Source: Oligoflexia bacterium (GTDB taxonomy: Bacteria; Bdellovibrionota_B; Oligoflexia; Oligoflexales; JAGOVF01). From it: a stretch of 64,000 bases of DNA. Within the stretch, counting starts at the first letter, position 1, and each line of letters opens with the position of its first letter. The translations under genes and the position numbers were made by a program. Shown in pieces: positions 26,650-35,566 of the stretch. Under the pieces are notes generated by a model. The model had not been told where the DNA came from and did no database searches. It saw nothing but the letters and a program-made list of their open reading frames with translations. The stretch lies in contig JAUILP010000001.1 of assembly GCA_030432875.1 (NCBI GenBank), forward strand, positions 140,965-204,964, written 5' to 3'.

Positions 26650-27948
26650 ATGAATGCAAATTTTACTAAAGTACATCAGGGCATGCGCTCGTTTTGGTTG
26701 GATATTGTTCATTTTGATTTGTTTCGCTTAGCTAGTGCCATGGCCTATACAACGCTCCTTTCCATCGTGCCATCTTTGGCCGTTCTATTTTCTTTGATCA
26801 CTGTTTTTTACCCTGTTTCTGGTGAACAAAGTCAGGTTTTAACCTGGTTACAGCACAAAATCCTTGAGCACTTAGCGACCGGAAGCGGTGATGCTGTATT
26901 CAAATATCTTACGTCATTTATTTCGCAGATTAATTTTGCAAAAATTGGCGTCACGGGTTTTGCTAGTTTGCTTGTCACCTTAATACTTCTCGTTCGTCAG
27001 GTTGAGAATGCTTTCAATATCATTTTTGGTGCGAAACAGGAGCGAAACTTTTTTACGAGATTAATTTATTTTTGGACTTTAGCGACATTGGGCGGGCTTA
27101 TTTTGAGCTTAGGTATCACCGTGCTCACTAAGATGGTAAAATCAATGGGGCTGTCTAGTGGCTCGGGGTTTAGCTTTGAAGCTATTAAAGTTTGGGCCCC
27201 AGTTATTTCGCTTTTTATAAATTTTTCTATATTTTTTGTCCTTTACAAAATATTGCCAAATTGTGAGGTGAAATATCGTGAAGCGATAATAGGGGCTGTT
27301 TTTGCTAGTTTAGCTATTAATTTCACCAGCAAATTTTATGGTCAAAATATTTCTTCACTCACCTCTTATCAATCGTTATATGGTGCCTTAGCGGCGCTGC
27401 CTCTATTTTTGCTGTGGCTTTATATATCCTGGGTCATCGCACTGCTCGGAGCGCTTGTGGCCAAAAGAAGTTCTCGAGGTTTTTTAGGTAAATCACCAGA
27501 GTTAGCTTTGGCTGATGTTCTTGCAAAGAATGAGGGACACAAGGATTATAGCCTTAGTCGCATCGCCGCTTTGCTTCCGAGTATTGTGCTTCTTGCGATA
27601 TATCATATTGCTCAGGAGAAAAAAGGGGTTATCGCATCAGGTGCTGTTTTTAATGTGTTTCATTTGCCAAAAAATTATGTAGACGAAGCTATTACGGCTC
27701 TTTTAAGTGTGGGTTTAATACATATAGTGAGTCAGGAAAATGGCGTTAAGAAAGTTAAAAAATCGAATGCAGCCGATACGGTTTACTATTTTTATAATCA
27801 GCCGAGAGAAAATATCACTCTTGAATTTTTGTCGCAAAGTTTAGCGGTTCCAACAAAACATGAAGCGGATCTTTTTTTGAAAGATCTCGTTCCACCGTTT
27901 ATAGTGAAGGATTTAGAAACTCTTTTGGAACCAGCGCTCAAAAAATAG
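26650..27948 (+). CDS. YihY/BrkB-family inner membrane protein
   Basis: A 432-residue polytopic membrane protein. Seen: the family start FRLASAMAYTTLLSIVPSLA, six hydrophobic segments up to residue ~275 including ASLLVTLILLVRQVENAFN and YGALAALPLFLLWLYISWV, then a soluble C-terminal region (~285-432) resembling a winged-helix domain. E. coli YihY was once called RNase BN, but that activity belongs to another protein; the true function is unknown. It is 37 bp after the RdgC-like gene and probably in the same transcript. Confidence 0.88.
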   Translation: MNANFTKVHQGMRSFWLDIVHFDLFRLASAMAYTTLLSIVPSLAVLFSLITVFYPVSGEQSQVLTWLQHKILEHLATGSGDAVFKYLTSFISQINFAKIGVTGFASLLVTLILLVRQVENAFNIIFGAKQERNFFTRLIYFWTLATLGGLILSLGITVLTKMVKSMGLSSGSGFSFEAIKVWAPVISLFINFSIFFVLYKILPNCEVKYREAIIGAVFASLAINFTSKFYGQNISSLTSYQSLYGALAALPLFLLWLYISWVIALLGALVAKRSSRGFLGKSPELALADVLAKNEGHKDYSLSRIAALLPSIVLLAIYHIAQEKKGVIASGAVFNVFHLPKNYVDEAITALLSVGLIHIVSQENGVKKVKKSNAADTVYYFYNQPRENITLEFLSQSLAVPTKHEADLFLKDLVPPFIVKDLETLLEPALKK

Positions 27949-28176
27949 CATCAGTAGCTCCCGGCAATCCCTATAAGCCATGATACTCTTGCCAAGCATT
28001 TTGTATCTTTCGCGATGTTTTGAGTACGAAATCGCCTTAATCTTGGCCTAGAGAAGAACCTGACCGGGAGCGGCTGAAATAGCATAAATACTTGCCTGGC
28101 TCCGATCATTAAAGCGCATAGACTCTTTGTTTAAAAACCAATATTTTTTTCATCAAAGAATCAGTTTGAATTTTTT

Positions 28177-29634
28177 TTAGTAATGTCGTGACGGTGATGG
28201 GCACGTGGGCAAGGTTACTGAAAAAACTGTGTGGGACCCCATCGCGGAGGCCACATAAATCGTACCGCCGTGTAGCTTTATAAGGGCGTCCGTTAAAGAA
28301 AGCCCAATTCCGGTTCCGCCATTTTTGCGGTTACGGTCACTGTCAACGCGGTAAAATGGATCGAATATATAAGGCAGGTTCTCTTTGGGAATGCCCTCAC
28401 CGTGGTCAATAATATTGATTTGGCTGCTGCCATCTTTATTATAGGCTTCAATCTCGATTGAAGCGTGCGAAGGGGAATGTTTGATGGCGTTCTGCAAAAT
28501 ATTGCGAAAAGCGATGTGCAAATAGGTTGCTGAGCCGCAGAGGCAAGTGATGCCCAGGTTTTTGCGATTAACCGTAATACTTTTTTCTTCAATTTGTAGT
28601 TTAAGCGAATCTAAAATTTCATTAAAAAATGTGTCAAAGGAAATATCTTCCCAGCTTACCTCGATTTTTCCACTTTGCGCTTTTGAAAATAAAAGAAGAT
28701 CCTCAACAATATAGGTCATACTGTTTGTCTCTTTAACTATATTATGTAAAGCTGCTTCATATTCTTCTGGGGTTCGTTTCTTTCGGAGGGCGAGCTCTGC
28801 TTCTGCGCGTAGCACAGCTATAGGGGTTCTGAGTTCGTGAGAAACGTTGCTCGAAAATAGGCGCAACCTCTTAAAGGCATCCTCAAGACGAATAAGCATG
28901 CCGTTAAAAGTATTTGCGAGTTCATAAAGTTCATCATAGGCGAGAGGTACAGGAAGTTTTGTTCCGAGTTGATCTACGCCAAGCTTAGCCGCTGCTTGAC
29001 TTAGGTCGCGCACTGGCTTTAAAGACTTGGCGGTCAAAAGGTAGCCAAAAAGAATCGATGCCAATAAACCAGCGGGAAGGGCTGTCCAAAGTATCCATTT
29101 AAGGCCTTTAAGAGATTTAATGGTATCATCCAAGGCGGTCGCCACTACGATAAGTTCACCGGTAAATTTTCCGTGTTCTATGATCGGTAGGATGACTTCT
29201 CTAAAAAGCATCCCATCAACGCTAAAAGTTTCAAAAGTTTCCATGCCTTTAGTGGCATAGCTTATCGCTTCAGTTGTTACGGGAAGAGAAATATTGCCTT
29301 CGCTGCGTTCTGATATTTTTCCTGACAAATCTATAATTTGGGCATAGGGCTTTATTATCCTTTGTCCCAGTAGATCCTCAATTAGCGGGGGGGCTGTCAA
29401 GCGGCGGTGCAAAAGGGAGTTAAAAATGGGGTTGAGCTGTTTTCGCGGAAAGCTAAAACGAGCTTCGCGCATTCCTTTGGCAGAGCCGAGAAGGGCATTG
29501 TCAATGCTTTCTAAAAAATTATCTTCAACTAATCGGTAAAGACCTACCCCAATTGCAAAAAATAATAAACCCATCCAAATAGCATGGGCAAGTGAAAGTC
29601 TAAGTCTTACCGGAATGCGCTCCCAGGCTTTCAT
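28177..29634 (-). CDS. Sensor histidine kinase (OmpR-family partner)
   Basis: A 485-residue inner-membrane kinase. Seen: TM1 (residues ~16-35), a periplasmic sensor of ~135 residues, TM2 (~180-202), a HAMP segment, the phosphoacceptor SHELRTPIAVLRAEAELALR (His266), then the ATPase boxes NILQNAIKHSP, DHGEGIPKE, FDPFYRVD and GGTGIGLSL. This layout is the CusS/heavy-metal-sensor type. Its start overlaps the stop of the response regulator by four bases, so they are coupled. The inducing signal cannot be read from the sequence. Confidence 0.93.
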   Translation of the reverse strand: MKAWERIPVRLRLSLAHAIWMGLLFFAIGVGLYRLVEDNFLESIDNALLGSAKGMREARFSFPRKQLNPIFNSLLHRRLTAPPLIEDLLGQRIIKPYAQIIDLSGKISERSEGNISLPVTTEAISYATKGMETFETFSVDGMLFREVILPIIEHGKFTGELIVVATALDDTIKSLKGLKWILWTALPAGLLASILFGYLLTAKSLKPVRDLSQAAAKLGVDQLGTKLPVPLAYDELYELANTFNGMLIRLEDAFKRLRLFSSNVSHELRTPIAVLRAEAELALRKKRTPEEYEAALHNIVKETNSMTYIVEDLLLFSKAQSGKIEVSWEDISFDTFFNEILDSLKLQIEEKSITVNRKNLGITCLCGSATYLHIAFRNILQNAIKHSPSHASIEIEAYNKDGSSQINIIDHGEGIPKENLPYIFDPFYRVDSDRNRKNGGTGIGLSLTDALIKLHGGTIYVASAMGSHTVFSVTLPTCPSPSRHY

Positions 29635-30356
29635 GTCTGTTGAAGCTCCGCGGCTTGATTCTTAGTAGTGCCGAGGCTTTTTAGGGCGTCTTCATCCAGC
29701 ATATAGCCATGGCCACGAACTGTTTTTATGACTTTACCGCCTTCATCTTTATGAATTTTATTTCTCAAGTACCCTATATAAACATCAACAACGTTTGAAG
29801 ATGGTTCAAAATTCATATCCCAAACATGCTCTGATAGCTGGGTCCGGGAGATGACAAGGCCGGGGTTCCGTGAAAAATATTCTAATAAGGCATATTCCTT
29901 AGTAGTAAGGGCCAGTTTTTCATGGTTTAAAAAAACTTCTTTACGAGAAGGATCAATTCTAAGCGGTCCCACTTCAATGATCGCCTGTACGGTAGTCGTT
30001 TGGCGGCGGAGAAGTGCGCGAACACGGGCTAGGAGTTCATCTAAATTGAAGGGTTTGGTGAGATAGTCATCGCCACCGACATCTAAGCCAGAGACGATAT
30101 CCTTGCTCTCATCCTTTGCCGTCAAAAAAAGTACGGGTGTTGTTATGCCGCTTTTTCGCAAATCTCTAAGTACCTCTATGCCGTTTTTGCGGGGAAGCAT
30201 AATATCTAAAATAATGAGGTCGTAAGGGTTTTCGTAGGCGTGCCACTCAGCTTCTTGGCCGTCTTCAGCATGGTCTACTGCATAGGATTCTTCTCTTAAA
30301 ACTCGAAGCAACACATTTGATAGAGCGGGATCATCTTCCACCAGTAGGATGCGCAT
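29631..30356 (-). CDS. OmpR-family response regulator
   Basis: A 241-residue regulator with a receiver domain (acidic pocket VEDDP, phosphorylated Asp51 in LIILDIMLP, Thr in FLTAKD, Lys in YLTKPF) and a C-terminal winged helix (SNVVDVYIGYLRNKI, VRGHGYML). It is the cytoplasmic output partner of the adjacent kinase and precedes it in the transcript. About 12 extra residues follow the winged helix. Target genes are not known; I found no obvious paired half-sites in the 487-bp region upstream. Confidence 0.94.
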   Translation of the reverse strand: MRILLVEDDPALSNVLLRVLREESYAVDHAEDGQEAEWHAYENPYDLIILDIMLPRKNGIEVLRDLRKSGITTPVLFLTAKDESKDIVSGLDVGGDDYLTKPFNLDELLARVRALLRRQTTTVQAIIEVGPLRIDPSRKEVFLNHEKLALTTKEYALLEYFSRNPGLVISRTQLSEHVWDMNFEPSSNVVDVYIGYLRNKIHKDEGGKVIKTVRGHGYMLDEDALKSLGTTKNQAAELQQT

Positions 30357-30843
30357 AGCAACCCCCTAAATTTTCAAGTGGTTAAAACAAAGCGATTGTA
30401 CGTGATGGCTATTATAGCAGGATAAATATGAGTTTTTGATTAAAATAATTGATGCCATCTTGCTATTTCAATCACCAGATCTAAAACCTTTCCCAGAGTC
30501 ATCTTGTATCTGGGTAGGTAACAGGGCACCATGTATTGAATTCTAGGTTGGGGCCAAAGGGACTAAATCACCATTCCTAAAGGATAAAACCTAAGGAGGT
30601 CTACTCCACACGTAAAGGAATTTTATTTCAAGTTTTTTTTGGGGCAAAGCTATGCAGAAAAAGAATAGCAACGTAAACACAAAACAGCCTCTGGTACTTT
30701 TCAATTTAGCACCAGAGGCTGCCTGAGAAAAAAATTCTAATTTATAATTTCATCAAAGTCTTGGGGTGAGAAGCGCTCTTAGTAATCTACTTCCCTACCC
30801 CGTTACCGTTTTCAAAAAAAATGCATAAAACAATGGTAAAATT
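30357..30843. other. 487-bp intergenic region
   Basis: This lies between the response-regulator start and the end of the first DUF4360 gene. Apart from the terminator at 30681-30721 I see no gene. An AAGGAGG at 30593-30599 is not followed by a usable open frame. Confidence 0.5.
30681..30721 (-). terminator. Terminator after the first DUF4360 gene
   Basis: An 11-bp perfect stem CAGCCTCTGGT / ACCAGAGGCTG with a 15-base loop. On the minus strand the stem is followed by TTTTGTGTTT. It lies 122 bases downstream of the gene's stop codon. Confidence 0.75.
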
Positions 30844-31566
30844 TTAGTTACAACCTTGTCGTGACCAGAAATAAGCGATGGTATAAAGATCTCGGAAACG
30901 ACCATCAGTTAAATCAAATTGAAAATAATCTTCGTCTGTTCTCGCTCCAGAAATCTGGAGAGAATTACTAACGTTTAAGTCTTTACTCGCGCCGCACTCA
31001 CTCCATACATAGCTTACTAAGCCAAAGCGATCTAAAGATTCATATGTTCCTGCGCAATCTACAGGACCTTTGTAAGTTCGGCCTTCGTATTGGTAGCATA
31101 CTCCCCTATATTTTCTGATTGTTGTGTTGTAGTTTAAGCCACTTCCTGACCAACCTTGAACAAAATAACGGGTGCTATTTGAAATTGCCATGTTATCAGA
31201 CTGGAGAGAATAAACGCCCATGTTTGAAACTTCTGCCAAAGAAACCTTAATGCCTGTTGGAACGCACAGCTTAACAGCAAAACTACATGAGGACCGTGAT
31301 CTGCTTGTATCTACATAAAAGTCATCATAAAAAACAGTGAATGCTTCGCGGTCGGAAGAAATAGAAGCTGTCGGCCTCCAGTCTGCTGCACTAAGATTAC
31401 CACAACCAGAGCCGCCTCCGACAACATTGAGAATGCTGATTTTGCCTTCTCTTTCAGGATGTGCTCTTACAAGATCTCTACAAGTGTTATAGCTTGGAAA
31501 AGCTGATGCAATACCAGATAACCCCAAAACACATCCTGCAATTAACGTTAAATTTTTAATACTCAT
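30844..31566 (-). CDS. Secreted DUF4360-family protein (copy 1)
   Basis: A 240-residue secreted protein. Seen: a signal peptide ending GIASAF, a GGGSGCGNLS turn, EAFTVFYDDFYVD, CSFAVKLCVPTGIKVSL and a TRYFVQG strand, matching in order the DUF4360 pattern of short secreted beta proteins. About ten cysteines in the mature part suggest disulfides. Compared with a core DUF4360 it has extra residues in the second half (CYQYEGRTYKGPVDC, SLDRFG). The ATG has AAGGAGTG upstream, a very strong ribosome binding site. It stands alone with a terminator behind. Function is unknown; family placement is by motif order. Confidence 0.75.
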   Translation of the reverse strand: MSIKNLTLIAGCVLGLSGIASAFPSYNTCRDLVRAHPEREGKISILNVVGGGSGCGNLSAADWRPTASISSDREAFTVFYDDFYVDTSRSRSSCSFAVKLCVPTGIKVSLAEVSNMGVYSLQSDNMAISNSTRYFVQGWSGSGLNYNTTIRKYRGVCYQYEGRTYKGPVDCAGTYESLDRFGLVSYVWSECGASKDLNVSNSLQISGARTDEDYFQFDLTDGRFRDLYTIAYFWSRQGCN

Positions 31567-31797
31567 TGTTCACTCCTTAGTAAAAATAATACATACCAAT
31601 AAGGTCCACTAACACTTAATGGCCTCAACTCCTTATTCCAGACACTAATACAACCTTACCTTTTCAACATGTTTTTGCGTTTCTATTGATTAGGTGTCTA
31701 GCTTCTTTTTCATTTTTACTATGTTTATAACCGAACAGTATCGAAAAAAAATTAGACGGTCAATAAAAACTTATTATTATTTAATGCTTCTTTTTGC

Positions 31798-32784
31798 CTA
31801 TTGATCAAGGCTTGGGTAACTTGCTCCAATTGAACGAAGTCTGTCACACTCAATCCACTTTATGCCTGCTCTAAATAATGTGTCGACCATATCGACGCTT
31901 ACATAAGCATCTAGAGCCCCTAAGTCGTTTCGATTTGGGGATCGGAGAGCAAGGTTAATATAAATATTTAATTCAGTTTCAGACTGACAAGGAGCAACAG
32001 AAAAAGTAGCAAACGTTAGAGTTTTCAAAAAAGTATCAGAATACTCTGTTTCAGGTGGCGTAATGTTTAAAGGTATATTTCCCTGCGAAAAATATTTTAA
32101 TATTTTTTTTGACATAGCAGGAGGCGTTCTGCCCGGAGGTGTTCTACCTGGAGGCGGCACTTTGCTCATCCCAGGCTTAATATCTTTAGTTGAAGGTTTT
32201 GTTGGTATTGGCGGAAGAATAGGGGCTCCTACTTGAACGGGAAAGCCATAATTTACAGCGATATTTCCCCTGGCATCCCCAGTTAAGTTGACCATGCCAA
32301 GTAAACTCACGTCAGTGATTGCAAAAGTCCATCCGTAGGGTAACGTTGTTTTTAGCGATAAAAAACAACTCGTGATTGCTTGAATTTTGTTTCCCGTTCT
32401 TCTATCAACTGTGAATTCAACAAATTCATTAGGGTTGAAGCTATCAATGCTAAACTCGTTGAAAAATACGGTGAAGGCTTCGCCATCAAGTGAGAATGAA
32501 ACGGAATAAGAATCATTGCTGCAGGCATTATTCCTTACCAAAGAGCCGTATAACTTTTTATAGTCGTTGGGTAACTTATCGGCATTAAGTTGGTCATCAC
32601 CGCGATTACCTTTACTCACGTTGAATCCTCTAGCTGCGGCTGAAGGAATGTTTTTTAATTCGCTTTTCGAGCGGCTGCTTAACACGGCAGGGCCGTTTGG
32701 GGAGCTCTGGCTAAATGCACTGACAGGAATTAACATTGAGGTGAATATGAACCCCCAAGATAATAAATTTCTCAAGTTGATCAT
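31798..32784 (-). CDS. Secreted DUF4360-like protein with proline-rich insert (copy 2)
   Basis: A 328-residue secreted protein. Seen: a signal peptide (ending VSAFS), a polar N-terminal extension, SLDGEAFTVFFNEFSIDS, CFLSLKTTLPYGWTFAITDVSL and GMVNLTGDARGNIAVNYGF, which follow copy 1 in order. A stretch of about 50 residues rich in Pro, Lys and Gly, including the duplicated GRTPP, then interrupts the domain. The domain resumes with KYFSQGNIPL and a C-terminal half. The start has AAGGAGG seven bases upstream. Four or five cysteines are present. Function is unknown. Confidence 0.7.
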   Translation of the reverse strand: MINLRNLLSWGFIFTSMLIPVSAFSQSSPNGPAVLSSRSKSELKNIPSAAARGFNVSKGNRGDDQLNADKLPNDYKKLYGSLVRNNACSNDSYSVSFSLDGEAFTVFFNEFSIDSFNPNEFVEFTVDRRTGNKIQAITSCFLSLKTTLPYGWTFAITDVSLLGMVNLTGDARGNIAVNYGFPVQVGAPILPPIPTKPSTKDIKPGMSKVPPPGRTPPGRTPPAMSKKILKYFSQGNIPLNITPPETEYSDTFLKTLTFATFSVAPCQSETELNIYINLALRSPNRNDLGALDAYVSVDMVDTLFRAGIKWIECDRLRSIGASYPSLDQ

Positions 32785-33025
32785 GTGGCCCTCCTTACAG
32801 GGTTTGAAGATGAATTGTTGACTGCGTGTTGTCCATCTGTGTTGCTGATTGTCTATCGCAAAAATTCTATCAGTGCAAGAAAATAATGGTGAGAAATTTA
32901 TTTTTACAAAAAAAAATTCAAGGTAAGAATTTTTTTCTTTGAGGCAAGTTTGAGAATACCCTGAGATAGTTTTTTTCTGATGGTTAATTAAATATAAAAT
33001 GGGATAAAAAAATATATATTTTTTT

Positions 33026-33055
33026 ATTGAATAATTAATTATTGAATAATTAAAT
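33026..33055. repeat. 15-bp AT-rich tandem duplication
   Basis: ATTGAATAATTAATT is followed directly by ATTGAATAATTAAAT, differing at one base. It lies about 245 bases upstream of the copy 2 start codon on the minus strand, and could act as an UP-like or curved element. Confidence 0.55.
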
Positions 33056-33161
33056 AAATTTTAATGTGTCTTTTAATAGAGTTGTTGTCTGGCATGTAAT
33101 TGAGTCTATTTTAATAAAACGAGGGATTAGCTTTAGTCTCTAAGGAAATAGGATCGCATCT

Positions 33162-33192
33162 AATAAAAATGCCTTCAAATGATGAAGGCATT
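33162..33192 (-). terminator. Terminator after the third DUF4360 gene
   Basis: A ten-base-pair stem AATGCCTTCA / TGAAGGCATT with a five-base loop. On the minus strand it is followed by TTTTATTA. It lies 53 bases downstream of the gene's stop. Confidence 0.75.
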
Positions 33193-33244
33193 AATAAATG
33201 ATATCAAGTTTTTTAAAAGCTAATGAGAAACAAGAGCAGGTATC

Positions 33245-33877
33245 TTAAGGAGTACATTTCTGCCAAGCAAGCTTAATAAAAATTGGGGAAGTGCTCGCTA
33301 TTTCTAAGGTTCCTAAGGCTTTGTCGTCATTTCCCTTTGTGAGCTTGGTGCTGATGTTTAGGGTTAAGCTCCTTCCCCCGCCACACTTGGACCAGCCCAT
33401 AGAGCTGTGTTCAGTGATCAGGTAACCATAGGCTTTTTGTTTACCTTTTAAGGTAATTTTTTCACTAGCTATATCAGCGGTGTTGCCCTGAATAAAAGTT
33501 TTGTTGGTTATATCTAAGTTTACATCATTCCCTAAAGATATTCGGTACGGGAGATAAACTTCATCGACCCGGTACTGATAAGATTCACTCGCATTATTAT
33601 CAACATAGTTAATATTCGCAGAAATGTTGCAAGCTTTAATAGGAATCCCACCGCCATCTAAGATTTCGTTTGTAAAATTATTCGGCTGTATCAATAACCA
33701 CGAGCCGTCTTCCATTACCTTTGCGCTGCTAAAACCGCGGCAACCGGAACCCATTACCATGACTTCGTTGACGTCTAAGGTAGATTTTCCTGATGGAATT
33801 TTTGAGGTTATGTTCTGAGCAAACGCCATGTTTGTCAGGAGAGCCGCTCCTGCCATGCTTAGAATTGTTAAGTTCAT
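33245..33877 (-). CDS. Secreted DUF4360-like protein (copy 3)
   Basis: A 210-residue secreted protein. Seen: a signal peptide ending MAFAQN, then MVMGSGCRG, a SWLLIQPNNF strand, KACNISANINYV, DEVYLPYRISLG and KTFIQGNTAD, then MGWSKCGGGRSLTLNISTK. The last resembles copy 1's WSECGASKDLNVS, so the two are probably homologous along their length. Four cysteines remain, fewer than in copy 1. The start ATG is preceded by AAGGAGG, and a terminator follows the gene, so it looks monocistronic. Function is unknown. Confidence 0.68.
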   Translation of the reverse strand: MNLTILSMAGAALLTNMAFAQNITSKIPSGKSTLDVNEVMVMGSGCRGFSSAKVMEDGSWLLIQPNNFTNEILDGGGIPIKACNISANINYVDNNASESYQYRVDEVYLPYRISLGNDVNLDITNKTFIQGNTADIASEKITLKGKQKAYGYLITEHSSMGWSKCGGGRSLTLNISTKLTKGNDDKALGTLEIASTSPIFIKLAWQKCTP

Positions 33878-34205
33878 AAGTATCCTCCTTTGGATGATTG
33901 ATGTGATTCTTGGACGACATATATCATTTCTTTAGCCACTTTGGCAACGGCTTATCCAGCGAATTTTAAAAATCTAGCGCTAATGACCTTTAAATTTGCT
34001 TGATGGCGTTTTATTTTTTAAAGGGGAATGCTACATTCATTTTTAGATCTATGTGGGGCGGCTGTAGTGCTGACTTTATAATAGTCGTAGGAGGTCTAAT
34101 GATAAAAGTTATGTTTTTTAAATGATTATTAATAACATAAAATATGTTTCGTATTTTAAAATTTATTTTAATACAATCCAATTTTTTTTCCCTCAAGGAG
34201 GATTC
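33878..34205. other. 328-bp divergent promoter region
   Basis: This separates copy 3 of the DUF4360 genes from the heme-motif gene. It is strongly AT-rich between 34090 and 34190, as expected of promoters reading both ways, but I cannot assign individual hexamers. The strong AAGGAGG sites of both genes lie at its two ends. Confidence 0.45.
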
Positions 34206-35414
34206 TTGCAAACACGAGTGAAAAGTATAGCCCTAGTTTTCGGGGCGATGATGACTATTTTGAGTTCCAACTCTTACTCTAAGACAAGCCATCTTCGCAG
34301 CACTTCTAGCGTCATGTTAGATTTGTTTGAGCCAATTAGTTTGTTGCTGCCTATTGTATTTGAGGAGCAAGAGTTTTCTAACCCTTCGAGAAAACAGGAG
34401 ATAATTTCCTATTTAGAACGCCTAGATGCTAATGTTAAAATTCTAGAAAATCACTCTAGGGACAAAGCTGGAGATTTTAAATATATATCCTCGTCCTTTA
34501 CCAAAGACATTCATGGCGCCTTAAATTGGTACAAAAAAGGCCATATTAAAGAGGCGAGATTCGTTTTAAATCACCTCACAGAAAATTGTATCGCCTGCCA
34601 TGAAATGATCCCTAGTCAGAAACTTTTCCCTCGGGGGGCGGACTTTTTTAAAAAAGTGAATATAGATAAACTTTCAGATTTTGAGCGCGCACGTCTAAAA
34701 ATTACAATGAGGCAGTTTGCTGAAGCGGCTGATGTTTATGAAAAGGCTTTTTTAAACCCTCTTATGCGACCGGCTAGTTGGGTTGCGTTTGATGCCTTAA
34801 CGCAGTACCTAAAGCTGACGATAACGGTTAATCCAAATTTTAATAGGGCGAAAGATACTTTTAAAAAAATAATGGATACCCGGACCGATCTGCCCGATTA
34901 CCTAAAAAATTATTTGGTTTTTTGGATAAAAAGTCTTGAGGATATCGTTAATGGAAAGCTTTCAGTGCCAATTAATATACCCCAGGCGCAAAAGCTCGTG
35001 TCGTTTGGTGAAAAGCTTCAGAATTTCCCTGCTGACAGAAGTGGTCTCGTTTATTTTATTTTAGCTCGTTCTATTTTAGAACAAGTGATAAATGGGAACG
35101 TCAAATTATCGTCAGAAAAATTAAGTGAAGTGTATTATTTACTTGGCCTTATTGAGTTAACCATAGAGCGGACATTTTGGATTTCTCAAGTCGATAATTA
35201 TTTGGAGTTATCAATACGTGAAGCGCCAAAGTCAGAGTCAGCATTTAAGGCTTACAATTTGCTTGAGGAAAATATCTACCATGAATTTACGGGGTCTTCC
35301 GGTACCCAGATTCCAACGGATAAACAAATTCTCCTCTCTGAACTTAATAAGCTCATGAAGGTGAACTTAGAAAGCAAACGATCGAGTCAGATTAAAGAAA
35401 AAAAACCGCAATAA
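34206..35414 (+). CDS. Periplasmic protein with c-type heme motif and TPR-like helices
   Basis: A ~402-residue exported protein. I start at TTG 34206 because AAGGAGG (34195-34201) ends five bases before it and a signal peptide (SIALVFGAMMTILSSNSYS) begins at once; the upstream ATG at 34122 lacks this. Seen: a helical first part, then LTENCIACHEMIPSQ, a CxxCH heme-attachment motif (C128, C131, H132), followed by helix pairs such as FAEAADVYEKAFLNPLMRPA that look like TPRs. It may be a monoheme cytochrome-like sensor or scaffold. No partner oxidase gene is nearby. The motif could bind no heme, since no distal Met or His ligand can be named. Confidence 0.7.
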   Translation: MQTRVKSIALVFGAMMTILSSNSYSKTSHLRSTSSVMLDLFEPISLLLPIVFEEQEFSNPSRKQEIISYLERLDANVKILENHSRDKAGDFKYISSSFTKDIHGALNWYKKGHIKEARFVLNHLTENCIACHEMIPSQKLFPRGADFFKKVNIDKLSDFERARLKITMRQFAEAADVYEKAFLNPLMRPASWVAFDALTQYLKLTITVNPNFNRAKDTFKKIMDTRTDLPDYLKNYLVFWIKSLEDIVNGKLSVPINIPQAQKLVSFGEKLQNFPADRSGLVYFILARSILEQVINGNVKLSSEKLSEVYYLLGLIELTIERTFWISQVDNYLELSIREAPKSESAFKAYNLLEENIYHEFTGSSGTQIPTDKQILLSELNKLMKVNLESKRSSQIKEKKPQ

Positions 35415-35493
35415 AATTTTTTGGGCGAAAGTTACTTTAGAGATTGCAGTGCCTGCTTTAAAAAAAATTTTAAAATTAGAAGCAAAAAATAAA

Positions 35494-35518
35494 AAAAGCC
35501 AGAGTAAATCTGGCTTTT
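35494..35518. terminator. Bidirectional terminator
   Basis: Stem AAAAGCCAGA / TCTGGCTTTT with a five-base loop. T-rich sequence follows on the plus strand, and an A-run before it gives a T-run on the minus strand. It serves both the heme-motif gene and the convergent hsp20 gene. Confidence 0.85.
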
Positions 35519-35566
35519 CTGAGTGGCTTAACACGCAAGGAGAATTTCTCCCTACGTGATGGCACA

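Larger units (their letters stand above)
32785..33244. other. 460-bp AT-rich intergenic region
   Basis: Very AT-rich between about 32930 and 33075. It contains a 15-bp tandem duplication (33026-33055) and the terminator of the third DUF4360 gene (33162-33192). The strong ribosome binding site of copy 2 is at its left edge. No open frame is credible. Confidence 0.55.

Noticed and set aside
28177..30356. Named heavy-metal two-component system (CusRS)
   Set aside because: The architecture matches the group, but no efflux or copper genes are nearby, so I give no symbol.
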